Assembly: GCA_950295325.1 (NCBI GenBank)
Contig: OX485805.1
Span: forward strand, 22,371,501 to 22,435,500
From: Polytrichum commune
Taxonomy: Eukaryota; Streptophyta; Polytrichopsida; Polytrichales; Polytrichaceae
DNA length: 64,000 bases
Direction of reading: 5' to 3'
Shown here piece after piece: positions 1 through 12,640 of this stretch; within the stretch, counting starts at the first letter, position 1; each line of letters starts with the position of its first letter. The notes beneath the pieces were generated by a model. That model saw only the letters and a program-made list of their open reading frames with translations, was not told where the DNA came from and did not search any database. The translations under genes and the position numbers were made by a program.

Positions 1-75
1 AACGAATAAAATATTCATATGGACTCCAAAAATCGTAAGAAAATGTCTACGGCCTCGATCTAGGTTTGTGAATAT
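1..75 (+). repeat. Partial copy of dispersed repeat family A
   Basis: The opening bases contain an attcatatggactccaaaaa segment like that in the copies near 14860 and 42865. The element is cut by the window edge. Function and class are unknown. Confidence 0.4.
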
Positions 76-247
76 TTTAATATTAAGTTTGTGTTTAGCA
101 TCCTAATCATTATAAATTAGAAAAAAAATTGAAGAATTGTTTACTCTAGTACAAAGTAATATAAAATCATACAAATATAAGTAAAAATGTCCAAAATAAT
201 CAATGACCCGATTTTGACACCTTTTTTTTTAAACAAATATAATACCT

Positions 248-249
<2 letters not shown>

Positions 250-301
<52 letters not shown>

Positions 302-319
302 GTGTGTGTGTGTGTGTGT
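250..319. repeat. (GATA)n followed by (TG)n microsatellite
   Basis: About 50 bases of uninterrupted GATA are followed by TG dinucleotides and a T-run. Read on the minus strand this is an A-rich stretch, then CA, then TATC. That order resembles the simple-repeat tail of a retroposon, as at 11071-11137 and 16649-16667. No retroposon body was recognised next to it. Confidence 0.9.
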
Positions 320-1755
320 TTTTTTAAATATATTTGCGAATTGCAGTGTACAACAACCAGGCTAGCCTTGTGAATAGAAGTTTTGCACACTGGTTGATGA
401 TCTGCACGAATACCTCTGAGCAAAGCTTTGTGGGAGATTGATTCAATCTTTACATGTAATGATTAATTTAGGATTCATGGTGCTTTTCTTGGAAGCAGGT
501 TGCCGTCCAGATTAAAAAACATTCTACATTTCTCTTGTTTACATACTCTTTTGACCATTTGGACTAGTTGTGCTTCATTAGACTATTCAATTACCTGGAT
601 AGTGTAGATTACAATCAATCTTGAAATTGTGATACAACAAGATCTGAGCATTCTTTATCTGCACACCGTGTGTGTTGTTAAAGCTTTCCCTTTCAGATCT
701 CAAGGCCGGATTAGGACTCAGATGGGTGACCTTTGGTGCACCCGACCACTGTGATCCACCCAATCATAGTGAGATTAAGACTTTAAGTGTGGACCAGCTT
801 ATCCGCATCCGTTCAAGGTGTTCACCTCTGAAATGGCATAATTGTCATCAAGATTTTTCTAATACTTATTATGTCCGTTATGGAATAGCATAAAGAAATA
901 GACGCTTTTGAAAATGAAGCAATACCATAAATTACATGGTGACACATTGGATTCATCTCTTCCTATTCTTCTTGTTATTCTTGTTATAAGATGATTACCC
1001 CACAAGATATTATCTACAATTAACCACGCATGCTTAATCGTTGACTTTTGTTCCTAAGATGTTCTTGTTTCCACTGTGAACATGGTTATTGGTGTCGTTG
1101 GGAAGCATCATCTCAGTGTGGAATGTTGGCTAAGCAAAAAATCCGATTACCAACAGGACATGGTATCTGTGTCGAAAAAATTATCATGAATTTGAGGACA
1201 ACATATGTGTTGAAGAAGTCTACATGGTCATGAACTAGATAACAAGCAAGGGGAGTGGATGATGAGTTACTCGAGCCGGTTATCAGTCATAATCGATGAA
1301 CTCATGAAGAGAATTTGGGAATTATTTGCCTCTATGAATGAAGCATTGTGACAAGATTTGATAATACCCATGCTCTTAAAGTGAGCAATCACTTATCTAT
1401 ATTATTAGCTACACATTATCACGCGGATAGTCACGTTTTCACCCAAGAGGGTTGTCACATTTTCGTGATGACCTTCGGTCATCCATTGTTTTCAAGCACT
1501 CATATTTTGTGCTTCACCATCACAAAGCCTGCAAAAAGCACAATACAAGATTCCAAATCTTTCACATTTTGCTACCAGTTTAGAGCCTGCTCGATCTTCC
1601 ATAAGTTGTTGGAATAAGGGAAGCTTCCAACATAAACTATGAACAAGTAGCTTCGTAGAGTTTGCAACGGGATGTGGTTTATTGTCGTCACAGGTGCAAC
1701 GAGCGGATTGCTAATGTGTATATAACTGTTCACTTCCAGTAACAAGTGCAAAAGA
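320..1755. other. No recognisable gene or element
   Basis: Only short open frames are present, none with a recognisable domain. A few bases near 705-740 resemble part of the 5S rRNA internal promoter, but no 5S gene can be built around them. Confidence 0.5.
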
Positions 1756-2184
1756 ATCAATTTCCAGTGACATGGGTAGCTAGATGCACTCCAGAATCAA
1801 TTTCCAGTGACAATGATTGATAACTCCAGGCTTTTCTTCTATAGCTAGATGCACATGGAGTTGAGTGATTCGTCCCGTTAGTAATTTGGCGCCAGCAATT
1901 CTTGACTTGATTTTTGAAAGGCCAGGTCAAGGGGATCAAATACATAGCTTTGTATCATCTGTGTCATCATCTCCTGAGTGAAAGGTTGGGTAAAGGAAAA
2001 ATCAATCAGGAGCGACACAGGACATGGCACCTCATGGGTAGCGATTGAATGATGGAGAAACCCACTGCAGGCTTTTGTTATATATATATAATGCACGTGG
2101 TGTCCAGTGACTTGTCCCGTTACTCATTTGGCACTAGCAACTTTTGACGTGATTTGAAAGGCCAGGTCAAGGGTAGGAGGATCA
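1756..2184 (+). repeat. Local direct duplication of about 120-140 bp
   Basis: Two diverged copies lie in the same orientation at about 1812-1938 and 2042-2184. Shared landmarks in order are a caggctttt stretch, gtcccgtta, atttggc, cagcaa or tagcaa, and the block gaaaggccaggtcaaggg. A smaller 40 bp tandem copy of the segment aatcaatttccagtgaca sits at 1756 and 1796. No coding sense is visible. Confidence 0.7.
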
Positions 2185-3680
2185 GCTAGCAACTTATCAG
2201 CTGGAGGAACGACGACCGAGCTGGGAGATGAGATCAGTCCTCATCGAGAGATCAGCGATAAAATCTATATGGAGTGATCAGGTATGCAGGTGTAATTTGG
2301 TTACTAACCCTAATCGGATACCCATATTTGTTTGGTGTGTTGTTATGTGAGGATCAAAGAACAAACACCATAAAGACACATAATTAAAAGTAATTGGAAT
2401 GCGTCTTCAAAATTTTATGAAGAAATTCATATTCAATAGTGAACACAATTGGGAGGATCTATGTATTTGGATAAGGAATCAACAAATGTGCACTCTTCCA
2501 ATAACCATAACTAAATCAAGAGGACGATTGATTTGTGTTGATGCTTTATCGTAGTTTTGCTAATGCAACTGCCAAGTTTTGTTCTGTCAATCCAATCAGT
2601 AGAAGTTGGAGAACAGGGGAAACCAAACCAAATAATACCCACATACACTGAATATGTTGTGGTGCCGGTGGTAGTGAAGCCGCAACATTCTCTCCAAACA
2701 AATACAACAAAAGCAATGTGGACTTTGCGGGCGGGGGTGGTGGGGGTGCGAGATCGCCAATCCTGACCCAGATTTGAGTCAGAGATTTTAGTTATTCGGA
2801 TGCCAGGGAAAAAGCGAAAAAGGCTTGGACGCCCCTCGTGCCTCCATCAATGGCTTCCCCTGCCGCCTACTACTCCGTGCAAGTAAGGGACACGACCGAC
2901 AGAAATGTGAGGGGAAAAAGCAAGCAAGTTTCGCTTCACCACCACCGCTCCATTCCGTTCCCTTCAACTGGTGTGCTTCACACGAGAAAGTTGTGGAGAA
3001 CGAGCTATTACCTTACACAGGGATGTTGCATGCATTATGGGAATGACACCGTTTGACTTGCAATTCCAAAAATCAGTTGAACTACCAGCCGCCCCAGAAC
3101 ACCAAAAACACTGACAATGCTGTTTGTACTGATGAGCTCAATCGATCAATCGATCGCAACTGGTTTTTGTGCTAAAGCATCACCCAGTGATCAGTCGGAG
3201 CAGCCTTTGCAGTGGAGCCCTTCTTCTTTTTAAACAACCGGCAGCGATTTCCCTTTGATTGTTGATTTGAGAGAGCCTAGTGCAGCAGCGTTTCCCTCAA
3301 ATGCTTTCCAGGGCAGCTTACCTGTAAGGTCCCTCCAGTGGAAGCATGTTTTCTGTAATAGATCCCATTGGAAAACATCATGTTTATGCATTCGAAGGCA
3401 CTCGCTCGGGAAGGCACTCAGGATTCTGGAAACTCGTGCAATGTCCTCATTTCCAAACCAAAAGGCGGCCTCCCTCGTGCCTCCTCCTACACTTCGATAT
3501 CCGAACATTGATCATTGCGAGAATCCAAATGTGGATGTATGAGATAGCCACCGTTCAACTGGTATTCAAGTAAAACTACAGCATATCTATATGCATTGCT
3601 CCTCTTGTTTGTAGTGAAAGATTAGGTATAAAAACTTAGTATGTATGACTGGGACCACTGATACAATTGATGGCATTACT
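2185..3680. other. No recognisable gene; slightly GC-richer 2.7-3.5 kb
   Basis: Short overlapping frames at 2825-3056 and 3230-3573 occur on both strands, with no domain and no supporting splice or promoter pattern. The open frames probably reflect the locally higher GC. Confidence 0.4.
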
Positions 3681-3683
3681 CTT

Positions 3684-3770
3684 CTCCCTCTTTAGTATGA
3701 CACGTTTGGGAAACACAAAAAATGTCGTAACATCGAGGTGTCGTCTTCTCATTAATATGACAATTGGCGT
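3684..3770 (+). repeat. Diverged short repeat, copy 1 (direct repeat of 4303-4400)
   Basis: It holds a ctccctctttagtatgacac end followed by an aaaaaatgtcgtaacatcgag segment and a terminal attaatatgac. The same ordered blocks occur at 4303-4400, and the ctctttagtatgac end is repeated at 4243. This looks like the termini of a decayed inverted-repeat DNA element, but no target duplication was found. Confidence 0.5.
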
Positions 3771-4239
3771 ATTGTTGTTGTATTATCGAGGGAATATGAA
3801 AACATAAGTAATATGAGCTTAAATATATATACAACGAGTTTAAGCATTATAGATGGTATGAAATAATAACTTATAACTCTAAACAAATACAAATATCCTT
3901 AAGAATTCTTGAAATAGGAGTCCAAAGATCTCTAGTGTTGCCTACCCAAGTTAGCAACTGTCATCGTATCTAAATTCCCTACTAACTTTTGAAAACTAAT
4001 AATTTCATTAACACCAACATATACAGAGTTCTCTAATAAGAAACTAGACAACAATGATGCATGACATTTAGCAACATACTAGGCAAGACGCCACACTAAC
4101 CCTACTCATATCCATTTTGCACTAGTAACCCTAATCCTCATTAAGTTCCCAATGGTAAGTGAAGTTCCCAAGTAGTTCCCAAGTGAAAATGGATGTATTT
4201 TAGATGTACATAACATAGATGAAAGGAATTTTAGCATTA

Positions 4240-4410
4240 ACTACCTCTTTAGTATGACAAAACGGAGATTCTAAATGTCACATTATCAAGTGTCGTGGCC
4301 GTATAAAAGAGGGAGTTCTGAACTAAAAAATTTGGTCGTGCAAAAATGTGTCGTAATATCGAGGGTGTCGTATAAACGAGTGTCATATTAACAAGGTTAG
4401 ACTATAGTAT
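4240..4410 (+). repeat. Diverged short repeat, copy 2, with internal inverted ends
   Basis: The ends ctctttagtatgac (4243) and its approximate complement near 4300-4312 form a short inverted pair. They are followed by blocks shared with 3684-3770, including gtcgtaatatcgagggtgtc. It is probably part of the same decayed DNA-transposon family. The 470 bases between the two copies show nothing recognisable. Confidence 0.5.
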
Positions 4411-4539
4411 CAAGACAACTACTACCACTAGGTAAATAGAAAAATGTTCACCCCAATAAACGCAACTGCAATATATGTCTATAATGTCTATGACAACCGG
4501 GTGCGTCATGTAAGGTGTTGGTAGGACATAAATAGGTGT

Positions 4540-4716
4540 ATTAGTGGGGAAATGGCGCCTTGAGGCTGAGTAAGTTGGTTGGTGGGTGCCTTGATTTGTT
4601 GAGATATATTGGTAGGGGTCCAGGTTCAAAACCTCAAGAATTCTCTAAAGCGCAAAAATGTGCTCTCCCTTAGTAAAGGCTATTGAGATTTAAAAGAAAT
4701 TTAAATAAATAAAAAT
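4540..4716 (+). mobile_element. Possible tRNA-derived SINE
   Basis: A Pol III A-box-like tgagtaagttgg (4567-4578) is followed by a B-box-like ggttcaaaacc (4623-4633). About 60 bases later there is an A-rich run ending near 4716. Order and spacing fit a tRNA-derived SINE. Against this, no target-site duplication was seen, the A box fits imperfectly, and no cloverleaf can be drawn. Confidence 0.3.
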
Positions 4717-6140
4717 TTGTGTTCCAAAAGAGACATACTCGGGAAATCCAGGCTCACAACTCATCCTTCCTTCCATCACCATTGGATGGGAAAGGGGGAA
4801 TAATCATCACATACTAGCGTACCTCTCATTCATCCAGATTAAGAGCTTTGAAATAAGATGCAACCTAAATGTTACTATTATTAGTTGATTTAACACCATA
4901 CCTACACCGGATAGTCCTTTTAATGTGGGTTACCATTTGAAGTTACGTGTTGATGTAACTTTTGAATGTATACAACAAATAGATATAGCATTGGGTAATT
5001 CCAAATAGTAAGTGACACTAAAATATCATATTTAGTGAAGAACTTGTTAGTAAAACATTATGATCTTAGTAAAACAGTATAATAACATGTAACTCCAAAT
5101 TATAGCCCACAGTTATAGGACTATTTAGTGTTACAAACCTTGAATTAGTCAAGTCGAAGGCATTTAAAACAAATCAACCGCCAACCCTATAGGGGGTCAA
5201 GTTTTTATATTGGATGGATGAGAGGTTCGCTTGTATGTGACATTTTCCTATCTCACTCTCCATTTGGAAGGTGCAATTGCGATACCATTCAATCGATGAA
5301 ACGCAATGACAAACATCATGACAATGCTCATGCTTCCCCATGAATGAATGAAGTGCATTTTATGACCCCGAGTACACCAACCAATGGCACATGTAACTTA
5401 GCACAACAACACACACAAACACACATAGAAAGTTATGCTTGCCACCATGCAAATTAGGGTCAAGGACCCGGGTGTATTAAACCTCGTCACACGGAGATGG
5501 GAATATGGCAATGTAATAATATTGGCTGAGCAGCAGCAGTGATTCTCTTGTTTCATGAGTGAGTATACGACACATTCACCCAAAAGTTGGTGAATTTATT
5601 CAGTTTTTATAGGGTTTTAGAGATTTTTTGGCATTCACAAAAATCATAGAATTGTCATAGAATATTTTGTATTTTTCTCTTTTAAGAATCGCAAATCACC
5701 GGAGTACAACGGGATTAGAAATCATTGGCAAGCACTATCAGGGGGATGGCCGTCAAAATGGCACCTCTTCATCTCATTAGAGCATGTTCACTAAAGTAGT
5801 TCTTCACATAACGCCCTGCAACGGAACAATGTCGGGTTGAGCCCCGCGAGCGGGCGGGACCACTATTGTACTGTTTCACAGGGCCCGGAACGCCCTGCCA
5901 AGCTGGAATAGCTCGGGTAACCTATTGCGGCTCCGCTTTCAACTCCTCTGTAAGAGAATCAACTATCAATACTACACACTCTTGGACGAAATCGCATCGT
6001 AGCTTCAACTAATTTATATGTAAAGCCTTGTCTATTGTAAGAGATCAGCTTTGATCATGAAACCCACAATCTATGAAGCTCATCCAGAGTGAACGTGTGG
6101 AACGTACGATGCGGCTACTCCCGTCTATAAAAAAGCCTAC
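4717..6140. other. No recognisable gene; GC-rich patch 5815-5950
   Basis: Mostly featureless AT-rich DNA. Short blocks such as gacactaaaatatcatattta (about 5018) and tatttagtgttac (about 5124) recall the foldback element at 43425-44228. The 5815-5950 patch is locally GC-rich with two cgccctgc-containing blocks, but no gene is visible. Confidence 0.4.
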
Positions 6141-6372
6141 CTAAAATGAGCCAATTGGGCCCTTATGAGACAATCCTTTTGTCAGAATTGATGAGATCTT
6201 CCATGTTACAATTGATTATTTGCATGGTTTTCTACACATGTGTGGGTGTATTGGAATGGTTGAGTTCTATTTTAAGAACCCTCAACGGGTATTCTCTCGT
6301 ACCAACTAGCAATCATTACGTTCCCATCACGTTCCCTACATTAAATTGAGCGGACCAATTGGCTCATTTTAG
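6141..6372. mobile_element. MITE-like inverted-repeat element
   Basis: The left end ctaaaatgagccaattgg and the right end ccaattggctcattttag are perfect complements over 18 bases and lie 232 bases apart end to end. Imperfect pairing continues outward (gcct/aggc) and inward (gccc/ggac). No coding sequence lies between. A clear target-site duplication is not visible, so the superfamily is not assigned. Confidence 0.65.
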
Positions 6373-7027
6373 TTGATAAGGCCATGACCCCTTTGTGTTG
6401 GCGTTTGGTGTAAAGATGTGTGATCACGCTCTTAGAAGAAGGAGGAGGGAAAAGTTGTTATCATACATAAGCGATGGCCATGTTAAAAAGGGTGAGGCTG
6501 GGTTCAACTTTGAAGTTATTGGGATTCACTCACGTGAAAAGTGGGCTCCCATTTGATGGGTCGATGATTGACCTCGGACCCCCCCACCCCCCCACACACA
6601 CCCACACTAGCAAGCATATGTGGCAATGAGCCTGAGGCCACCTGTGCCACTCATGTGCCAATCATTTGCCTCCTATTTTATCCCCCCAAAAGTGGCTCCG
6701 TTGAGGGCCCATTCACACTATATACACCACTTTGTGGGGTATATGATGTGGGCCACACTATTTACGAACAAGGAAACCAACACCGGGGATGATAATACTG
6801 TGGGCTCGCACCCCTTTCGAAATCCCCGTCATCCGCCTACGTGGCACGTCAAGGCATTTGAATCGGATGGAAAAGTGCCAGCTGTGCATTTGAGCGACGT
6901 CCAACAAAGCAAGATCCAGATCACACCTGTCCTACCTGGACGGGTCTCGGATCTGAATTTGGAATAACTATTTTATTTTTCAAAAGTAGATTACAATGAC
7001 CATTAATTATTTCACCGAAAACTTCTT
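6373..7027. other. No recognisable gene; pyrimidine and purine low-complexity patches
   Basis: Contains a C-rich, CA-rich stretch at about 6581-6606. A 115-residue open frame at 6620-6967 has no recognisable domain and overlaps another open frame, so it is treated as chance. Confidence 0.4.
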
Positions 7028-7137
7028 CATAACATTATTCAGATTCATAACAGTGTTAGTATGTGGGACTGACAGTATTCCATGGAATACTATCAGTCCC
7101 ACATAACACTAGTGTTATGGATGTGAATAATGTTATG
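7028..7137. mobile_element. Loopless long hairpin (foldback)
   Basis: Two arms of about 55 bases meet at the palindromic centre tattccatggaata (about 7082). They pair over cataacattattca, a gap of a few bases, cataacac/agtgtt, and then a strong gtgggactga core with one mismatch. Almost no loop remains, which is typical of a small foldback DNA element. A transcript would form a nearly perfect hairpin. No target-site duplication was confirmed. Confidence 0.75.
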
Positions 7138-8939
7138 CTTGTTGAATGTTGTTTTTTAGAAATAAGAGTTTTGTGAATCTTAGGTATGTGGAGAGATTGA
7201 TGTAACAACGGTTTTGCCAACAATAAGGTTGCATGTTAGTTTAATGTGTGATGATAGTATATTGTGGGTCACACTCTACTATTGCAAAGATTAAGTCATG
7301 TTGGTTGTATGCATGTGGAATATTCCATGAACAATGCAGTGACCACTGCTTTCGAAAATCTCGCTTTGGTTGGGTAATGAGTGGCGTTTCCATTTTGGTT
7401 TACGCAAGATTATCCAAAATGGAAAGTGAGCGTGTCAAAAAATGGATGAGAGAAGTGACATAGCATTTTACATGTCCAAAATTGGATAATGTTTGGTGGT
7501 GGCCCAAAGTTGCGGTCAGAGCACTTACATAGGTCGTGTCGTGCTATCAGTGGAAATTAAGGTGACCGTGTCAAATTTAGAAATTTAGAAATAATGTTCG
7601 ATATTATTAAATGTGGTTTTTTGCAAATGTCTATCCCTTGTTCCATTTTTTTTTCTAGATTAAAAGCACCGTGTCCTCGTCTAAGTCCGATTTACAATAT
7701 GTCCCATCACGGGCAAGGCTTTTGAAAAGCGACATGGATCTCACTTGGTCGTGTCTTCGCAACAACAGGTGTTAAGAAATCCATGGCTTTCGGCTTGAGG
7801 TTAGTGGCAAGAGAAAATGAACAAATACAAACGCACCTCCGTGGGGTTGCGTTGGATCTCTATGCTTGTAGCATGTGGATGCACAAAAGCGGATTTAATT
7901 ATGACAACGGGTAACAAAATATGCATACAGCCAAGGTAGTCTTTTTCTTGACATTGTAGGTATATGATGAGTACATCTTATGCCTACGGAATATTGGACA
8001 TATATGTCATTCTTTAACAAGAGCATAATGCATATATATGCACGAAAATTATAAAAGTTAAGTAAATTATGAATACTTGGAGACAATCACCCAACATCTT
8101 CATATTTCATTTGGTCTATGGATGGCTCTTCAACCATCATCGCCCGTCACCAACCCAACACCCTAGGGTTTGGGCTTTGATTTCAAAATGTCAAGAGGTT
8201 TGATCTTGTATCAGTAATCAACTAGCTCAACTAACTCAACTAACTCAACCTATGATTTGATTGACCACACCATGGTTGACTTGAAATGGTAATTGCATTG
8301 GCTACAATGATGATCTTGGTAGAAACCAATTTGCATGAGTTACATCCAATGGGCAAAATGATCCTCCATGACTTCATTAACCCCTAAAGGGACATAAGAC
8401 CATATTTGGTTTTTTGTGTAATTTTTTATTTGGGCCACATACTTTGTTTCAAAGCCAATTAATGATTTATGAACATTAGGGGCTTGGTCTTCTAGCCAAA
8501 AATAAAATCATTTGATAGTGATTTACAACTTTTTACCTTTCAAAAACATGGTGGCATCCTGAATTTTTGGACACATTTTTTCCATTTGGACATTTTGGAG
8601 GCGCTTTTGTGTAGAAGCAAGTAAATGTGGATAGGTCCAATTAGGATTAAGATGGGCCCTGAAATTTGAATAAGAATATTACTTGTTTCTATATATATGC
8701 ATATTCTTATCTACCACTCATATTTGAGTACTTGGAAATGTATTTACTCCATGTTAATCTAAAGTAGCTCAAGGCTGAAGTTTATATATATTCATTTACT
8801 CTACACTTAAGGGTTAAAAGGTTAGAATGGAAAATTCCTTTCAATTTATGTTGTTGGTATTGACATATTATACAGGGGGGAAGTTCTTGAATTATTTTTC
8901 TAAAATTGAACTAGATAAATTCTTAGGGTGATTTTGTTG
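7138..8939. other. No recognisable gene
   Basis: AT-rich DNA with short frames only. A triplicated ctcaacta motif lies near 8223-8250. No domain or element boundary was recognised. Confidence 0.4.
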
Positions 8940-9039
8940 GGGGGGTGCTAGGCATTTGTCTAAATCTATAAGGTGTTAAAAGATGGTAGATAGGTATAAA
9001 CGTCAACTCTATCATAGGGATATCACTAGAACCATGCAT

Positions 9040-9240
9040 TGGAACCTGCGGCCATCTAATGTTGGCTTAGTTAATTCAGATTAGGTTTTTCCCTCTTTGT
9101 GGGTTTGTTTTGGTTTCAATGGGTGCACCCTAGAGAACATACCAAGCTCTTTTTTTCAGGTCCTTTGTGGCTTTATATGGTTTATCCAACATTAGAATAA
9201 AATTTGTTTCATTTGTCTCCAAAAATAATATATATAAATA
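9040..9240 (+). mobile_element. LINE 3' end fragment (3' UTR type B)
   Basis: The order gtttgttttggtttcaatgg, gtgcaccc, gagaac, ccaagctct, ttgtggctt, tttgtttcatttgtc is shared with the minus strand of 20500-20645. It ends in an A-rich AATA/TATA tract. This is read as a 5'-truncated LINE tail. No coding part survives here. Confidence 0.45.
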
Positions 9241-10700
9241 AAATGTCTGCTCCTATGGGAGCAAGCATGAATGGCAAGCTTCTTCGTCCCTAAGCTACTC
9301 ACATGTTTTGAGGGTGGGTTCTATGCAAGGTAACCAAAATGAATGCGGGGTGTGTTCACATGGGTGGGATTTATTAAGTTATTGAGTGGGGGTTGTAGTC
9401 ATCCAAGGGATACATTGGTTGGTGGGTGAGGTTGAGAGATGAGTGTAATGTACCTAATACTCAAGTCCAAGTCCAAAGTTATGACATGCTGAATTGTATC
9501 GTAGGATCCTCCAATAGAATATGCAAAGTTGATTATGATAATACTATAGTAATTATTTTGATAATATTTTCATTATTCAACCTTTAGTTACTTGGATTTA
9601 GCATAAAAAACATTTTTTTATTTTTTACATCATATTTTAATAGCATAACAATCAAGTAATCAATAAAGAACATCTCCTCGTAGAATTTAGTTATATCATA
9701 AGTGTATCGGTGGATCCGCCCATAGGATTGAAGCAACCAAAAAATATAGAATTTTTAAATGTGTCCAAATTTACTTAAATAATTTAAGAACCATATTTTG
9801 AGTACATTAAGGGGTTGCAGCAATAATACATCCTAACCCTTGTTATGAATTTCTAAAAGCATGTGTAGTTGAGTGACAAGAGAAGATCAAGGAGCCATAA
9901 TAGCCAATCGATAGTTGGCGTAAACCTAGTGCGCACTCAACACACATATTTGCCCAAATAGCCCTTGTGCAAGTAGCCCCTTTTTTTCCTACTTTCCAAC
10001 CCACACAACCACACCCATAGGGGGGAAAGCCATAGCTTGTCTCTTTTGTTGCCCATGTGGTACCTCCCCCTTCCCCCACGGGAAGCCCAATCTAATGGAC
10101 ACCGTTAGTTCCTCACTATTGTCATCATCTACTTATCCAATATATATGCTATTTCCAATGTTCACAAGCCAATCAAACAACTTGCCCTCCACCACTCATT
10201 GGGTGGCACCTCGGATGTGGTGATTTAATGGACTTGAATTGGTGACGTCGACGCAAAAAGCGGGCGTCGAAAAAGTGAGCACAAACACGTGTGATAAGAT
10301 ATCTATTAACCTATGTAGTCTTCCAAACCAATAGCAAATGTGATCCCATCACCAACCATTTTTAGTGCAATTTTTAATTGCTAAATGTTTCCTTGTCCAA
10401 TGCATGTTTGTGCAACTTGATGACTTGGATGTATTGGTAATGCCACATGGAATGTTTGGGATAACACCCTAGCCTCCTTGCCCTTAATAAGCACATGGTG
10501 GCAGTGGGGTCCTGCCAAGGGGGGCGGAACCCTTTAAGGCCAATGATTTGTTGCACCTTTCCCCTCCTCCGTGATGATTTCCATGGGACCTATATCTAAA
10601 GTGAATGCCACTCTAACCACTTCTTCTTTCTTCCATGCAAAATTATGAAATCATAGTTTCCACTCCTACCCATTTACACATTGTTTAATATACGCCATAG
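9241..10700. other. No recognisable gene
   Basis: Short frames on both strands, for example 9843-10079 minus, show no domain. Nothing else was recognised. Confidence 0.4.
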
Positions 10701-10708
10701 GTGGGTAG

Positions 10709-10798
10709 TAGGAGGAGGAGGAGGAGGAGGAGAGTAGTAGTAGGAATAGTAGTATGATGATGATGATGATAATGATGATGATGATGATCATCATCATC
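10709..10798. repeat. (AGG)n, (TAG)n and palindromic (GAT)n(ATC)n microsatellites
   Basis: AGG repeats at about 10709-10733 are followed by TAG and then by GAT repeats that switch to ATC near 10789. The GAT/ATC switch makes the array self-complementary, so it can fold into a hairpin. Confidence 0.9.
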
Positions 10799-10984
10799 TT
10801 TATGATAGTGATGGCATAGTCATTTATCCCCTTGTGAATACTTTACTTTTTCATCCACACCACTCTATGACAAAACCTCTTTTACTGCATCCAAAATGCC
10901 ATCATTCAATGCATATCTTCATATTAACCATCAATTTATTGTAGGGTGTTGTGTGCATCATCTTTGATAAGTTGGTAAGAATCC

Positions 10985-11102
10985 ATTGCACGTGTAAGTT
11001 ATAGCATGACAATTAACTCGCTTTGGCCTTGTATGATTTTTTGACATGGAAATGAAACGATTTCATTTGTCCCCCCCCCCCCCCAAAAAAAAACAGATAG
11101 AC

Positions 11103-11137
<35 letters not shown>
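10985..11137 (+). mobile_element. Probable LINE tail ending in C-run, A-run and (GATA)n
   Basis: A gatttcatttgt block, typical of LINE 3' ends elsewhere in the window, is followed directly by 14 C, 9 A and about ten GATA units (11095-11136). The microsatellite seems to have grown from the A-rich tail. The body of the element is not recognisable. Confidence 0.4.
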
Positions 11138-11502
11138 GTATGAAGATTGACATTAAAATTAATAATTCATTTAAGAAAAATTATGTTGGGAAAGGTAATT
11201 CCCATAGCGTTTTTCTTGGATTTTAATTTTGATGAAAGGAACAAAGCGAGTTCATAAAAACAAAAGGTGAGGCCACACACTTAATCTAGTTCTCAAGGAC
11301 ATTTGTCGTTTTCCCAACGGCAAAATGACAATCATCTTCCATTGATGGTAAGAGAAGTCGCATGTGCAAAGGACCTCATTGGCACCTCACCAGCACATCA
11401 AATGTTAACAAACTCTATCTCAAGAAAGGGTTTTTGGGGGAAGAACATTTCTAAGCTTACCATATTTTAGGATTTGGGTTCTATGCAACTTCCCTGTGAC
11501 AC

Positions 11503-11959
11503 ATGAGACCTATGGCGGCAATCCGGGTTACCGAATTATAAAGTGCGTGAATGCAATTAGTTAATTAAATTTTCAGAGGCGGATTACTGAATTCAAAAAG
11601 TGTGTGAACGTTATTAAAATAATAATAACAATTTTCATGGAGGGTGCTCAAAATAGGACCAACATTTGGTTTGCACTTTGCGAATAGTGCAATTTCAACA
11701 ACATGGGTGTGGGACATCTTGTTGGGTTTGTGTGTGTGTTTGCTCTTGTGTTTGTTGGCAATAATGCAATGGTCAAAGTTCGCCCTCTTCCATTATGGTA
11801 GAGTCTCAAAAACCGAAGTCTCAAAAATTGTTGTTGTTCTATGGGCGAATAGAGCTTGACGAGTCCGACAATTTGAGCTCCTTTTCTACTTATTTGGACC
11901 AATTTTTGAGGTAACTATCGTAACCCTCGCACACGTGGGTTACTGCCATAGGTCTCACA
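11503..11959. mobile_element. MITE-like inverted-repeat element
   Basis: The left end tgagacctatggcggcaa (about 11504) pairs with the right end complement at 11944-11959 (tgccataggtctca). Weaker pairing runs inward through the two gggttac blocks. A possible 4 bp flank duplication acat abuts both ends. The interior (about 420 bases) has overlapping frames on both strands but no transposase motif. Confidence 0.55.
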
Positions 11960-11999
11960 TATACTATCGACCTAGGAACTAGAACTAAAGTTTCTTTCC

Positions 12000-12640
12000 A
12001 ACCATTTTGGTTGCTACAATAACCAACCTATATCCAAACACACTAAAAATGGCACAAAGAGTGGCACCCCTAGGCCCTAATCATGTCCCAAAAAATAATC
12101 ATTTTCTCTTGTTAGGATGAAAATGTCCGTAGTTCATTTGCTCACAACAAACCTTGTGATAATGTCCTTCCAAGAGATGCTTTTAGGTTTACCAAATCTC
12201 CTTCAAATGTTTTGAAACCCTTCCAAAACTTCTTATAAATTTTGCAATCCAAGAAGCATTGCTTTACCTAACATCACTAAGCAACTAACATGGTGTCTTT
12301 CCAAAGGGAGAGGTTGCGATCCAAAAACTTTGTTAATAATTTATAGTTGCTTGTCGAAAAGTTCATAGTACACAACTTGAGTGCCCCCCATAAACAAAGA
12401 ATCCCCTAACTAAAGAAAAGTATGCTCATGCGACATATGATCCCACATAATGCAGCCAAGGAGTTGTGTAATATGACCTTGCCAATTCCAAACTTGTAAT
12501 TCAAGCATTTGTCATTTTGTTGCATGCATTTTCTCCACCTACCAACAAGGAGGCCATCCGCATTCATTTGCCAAAAGCATCATTGAATCTCACCAGAAAG
12601 TGAGTGCTTACTGACCTTATCATAACTAGGTAACCCAATT
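12000..12640 (-). mobile_element. Possible LINE remnant, post-RT region
   Basis: Translated fragments on the minus strand, broken by several stops, include stretches such as SWKDIITRF and LSLWKD that resemble the region between RT and zf-RVT of plant LINEs. No diagnostic motif survives, so this is a weak call. Confidence 0.25.

Noticed and set aside
700-745. Resemblance to the 3' part of 5S rRNA (atgggtgacc near a tgcaccc end)
   Set aside because: Only about ten bases match well and the rest of a 120-base 5S gene is missing, so a 5S pseudogene or 5S-derived SINE cannot be supported.
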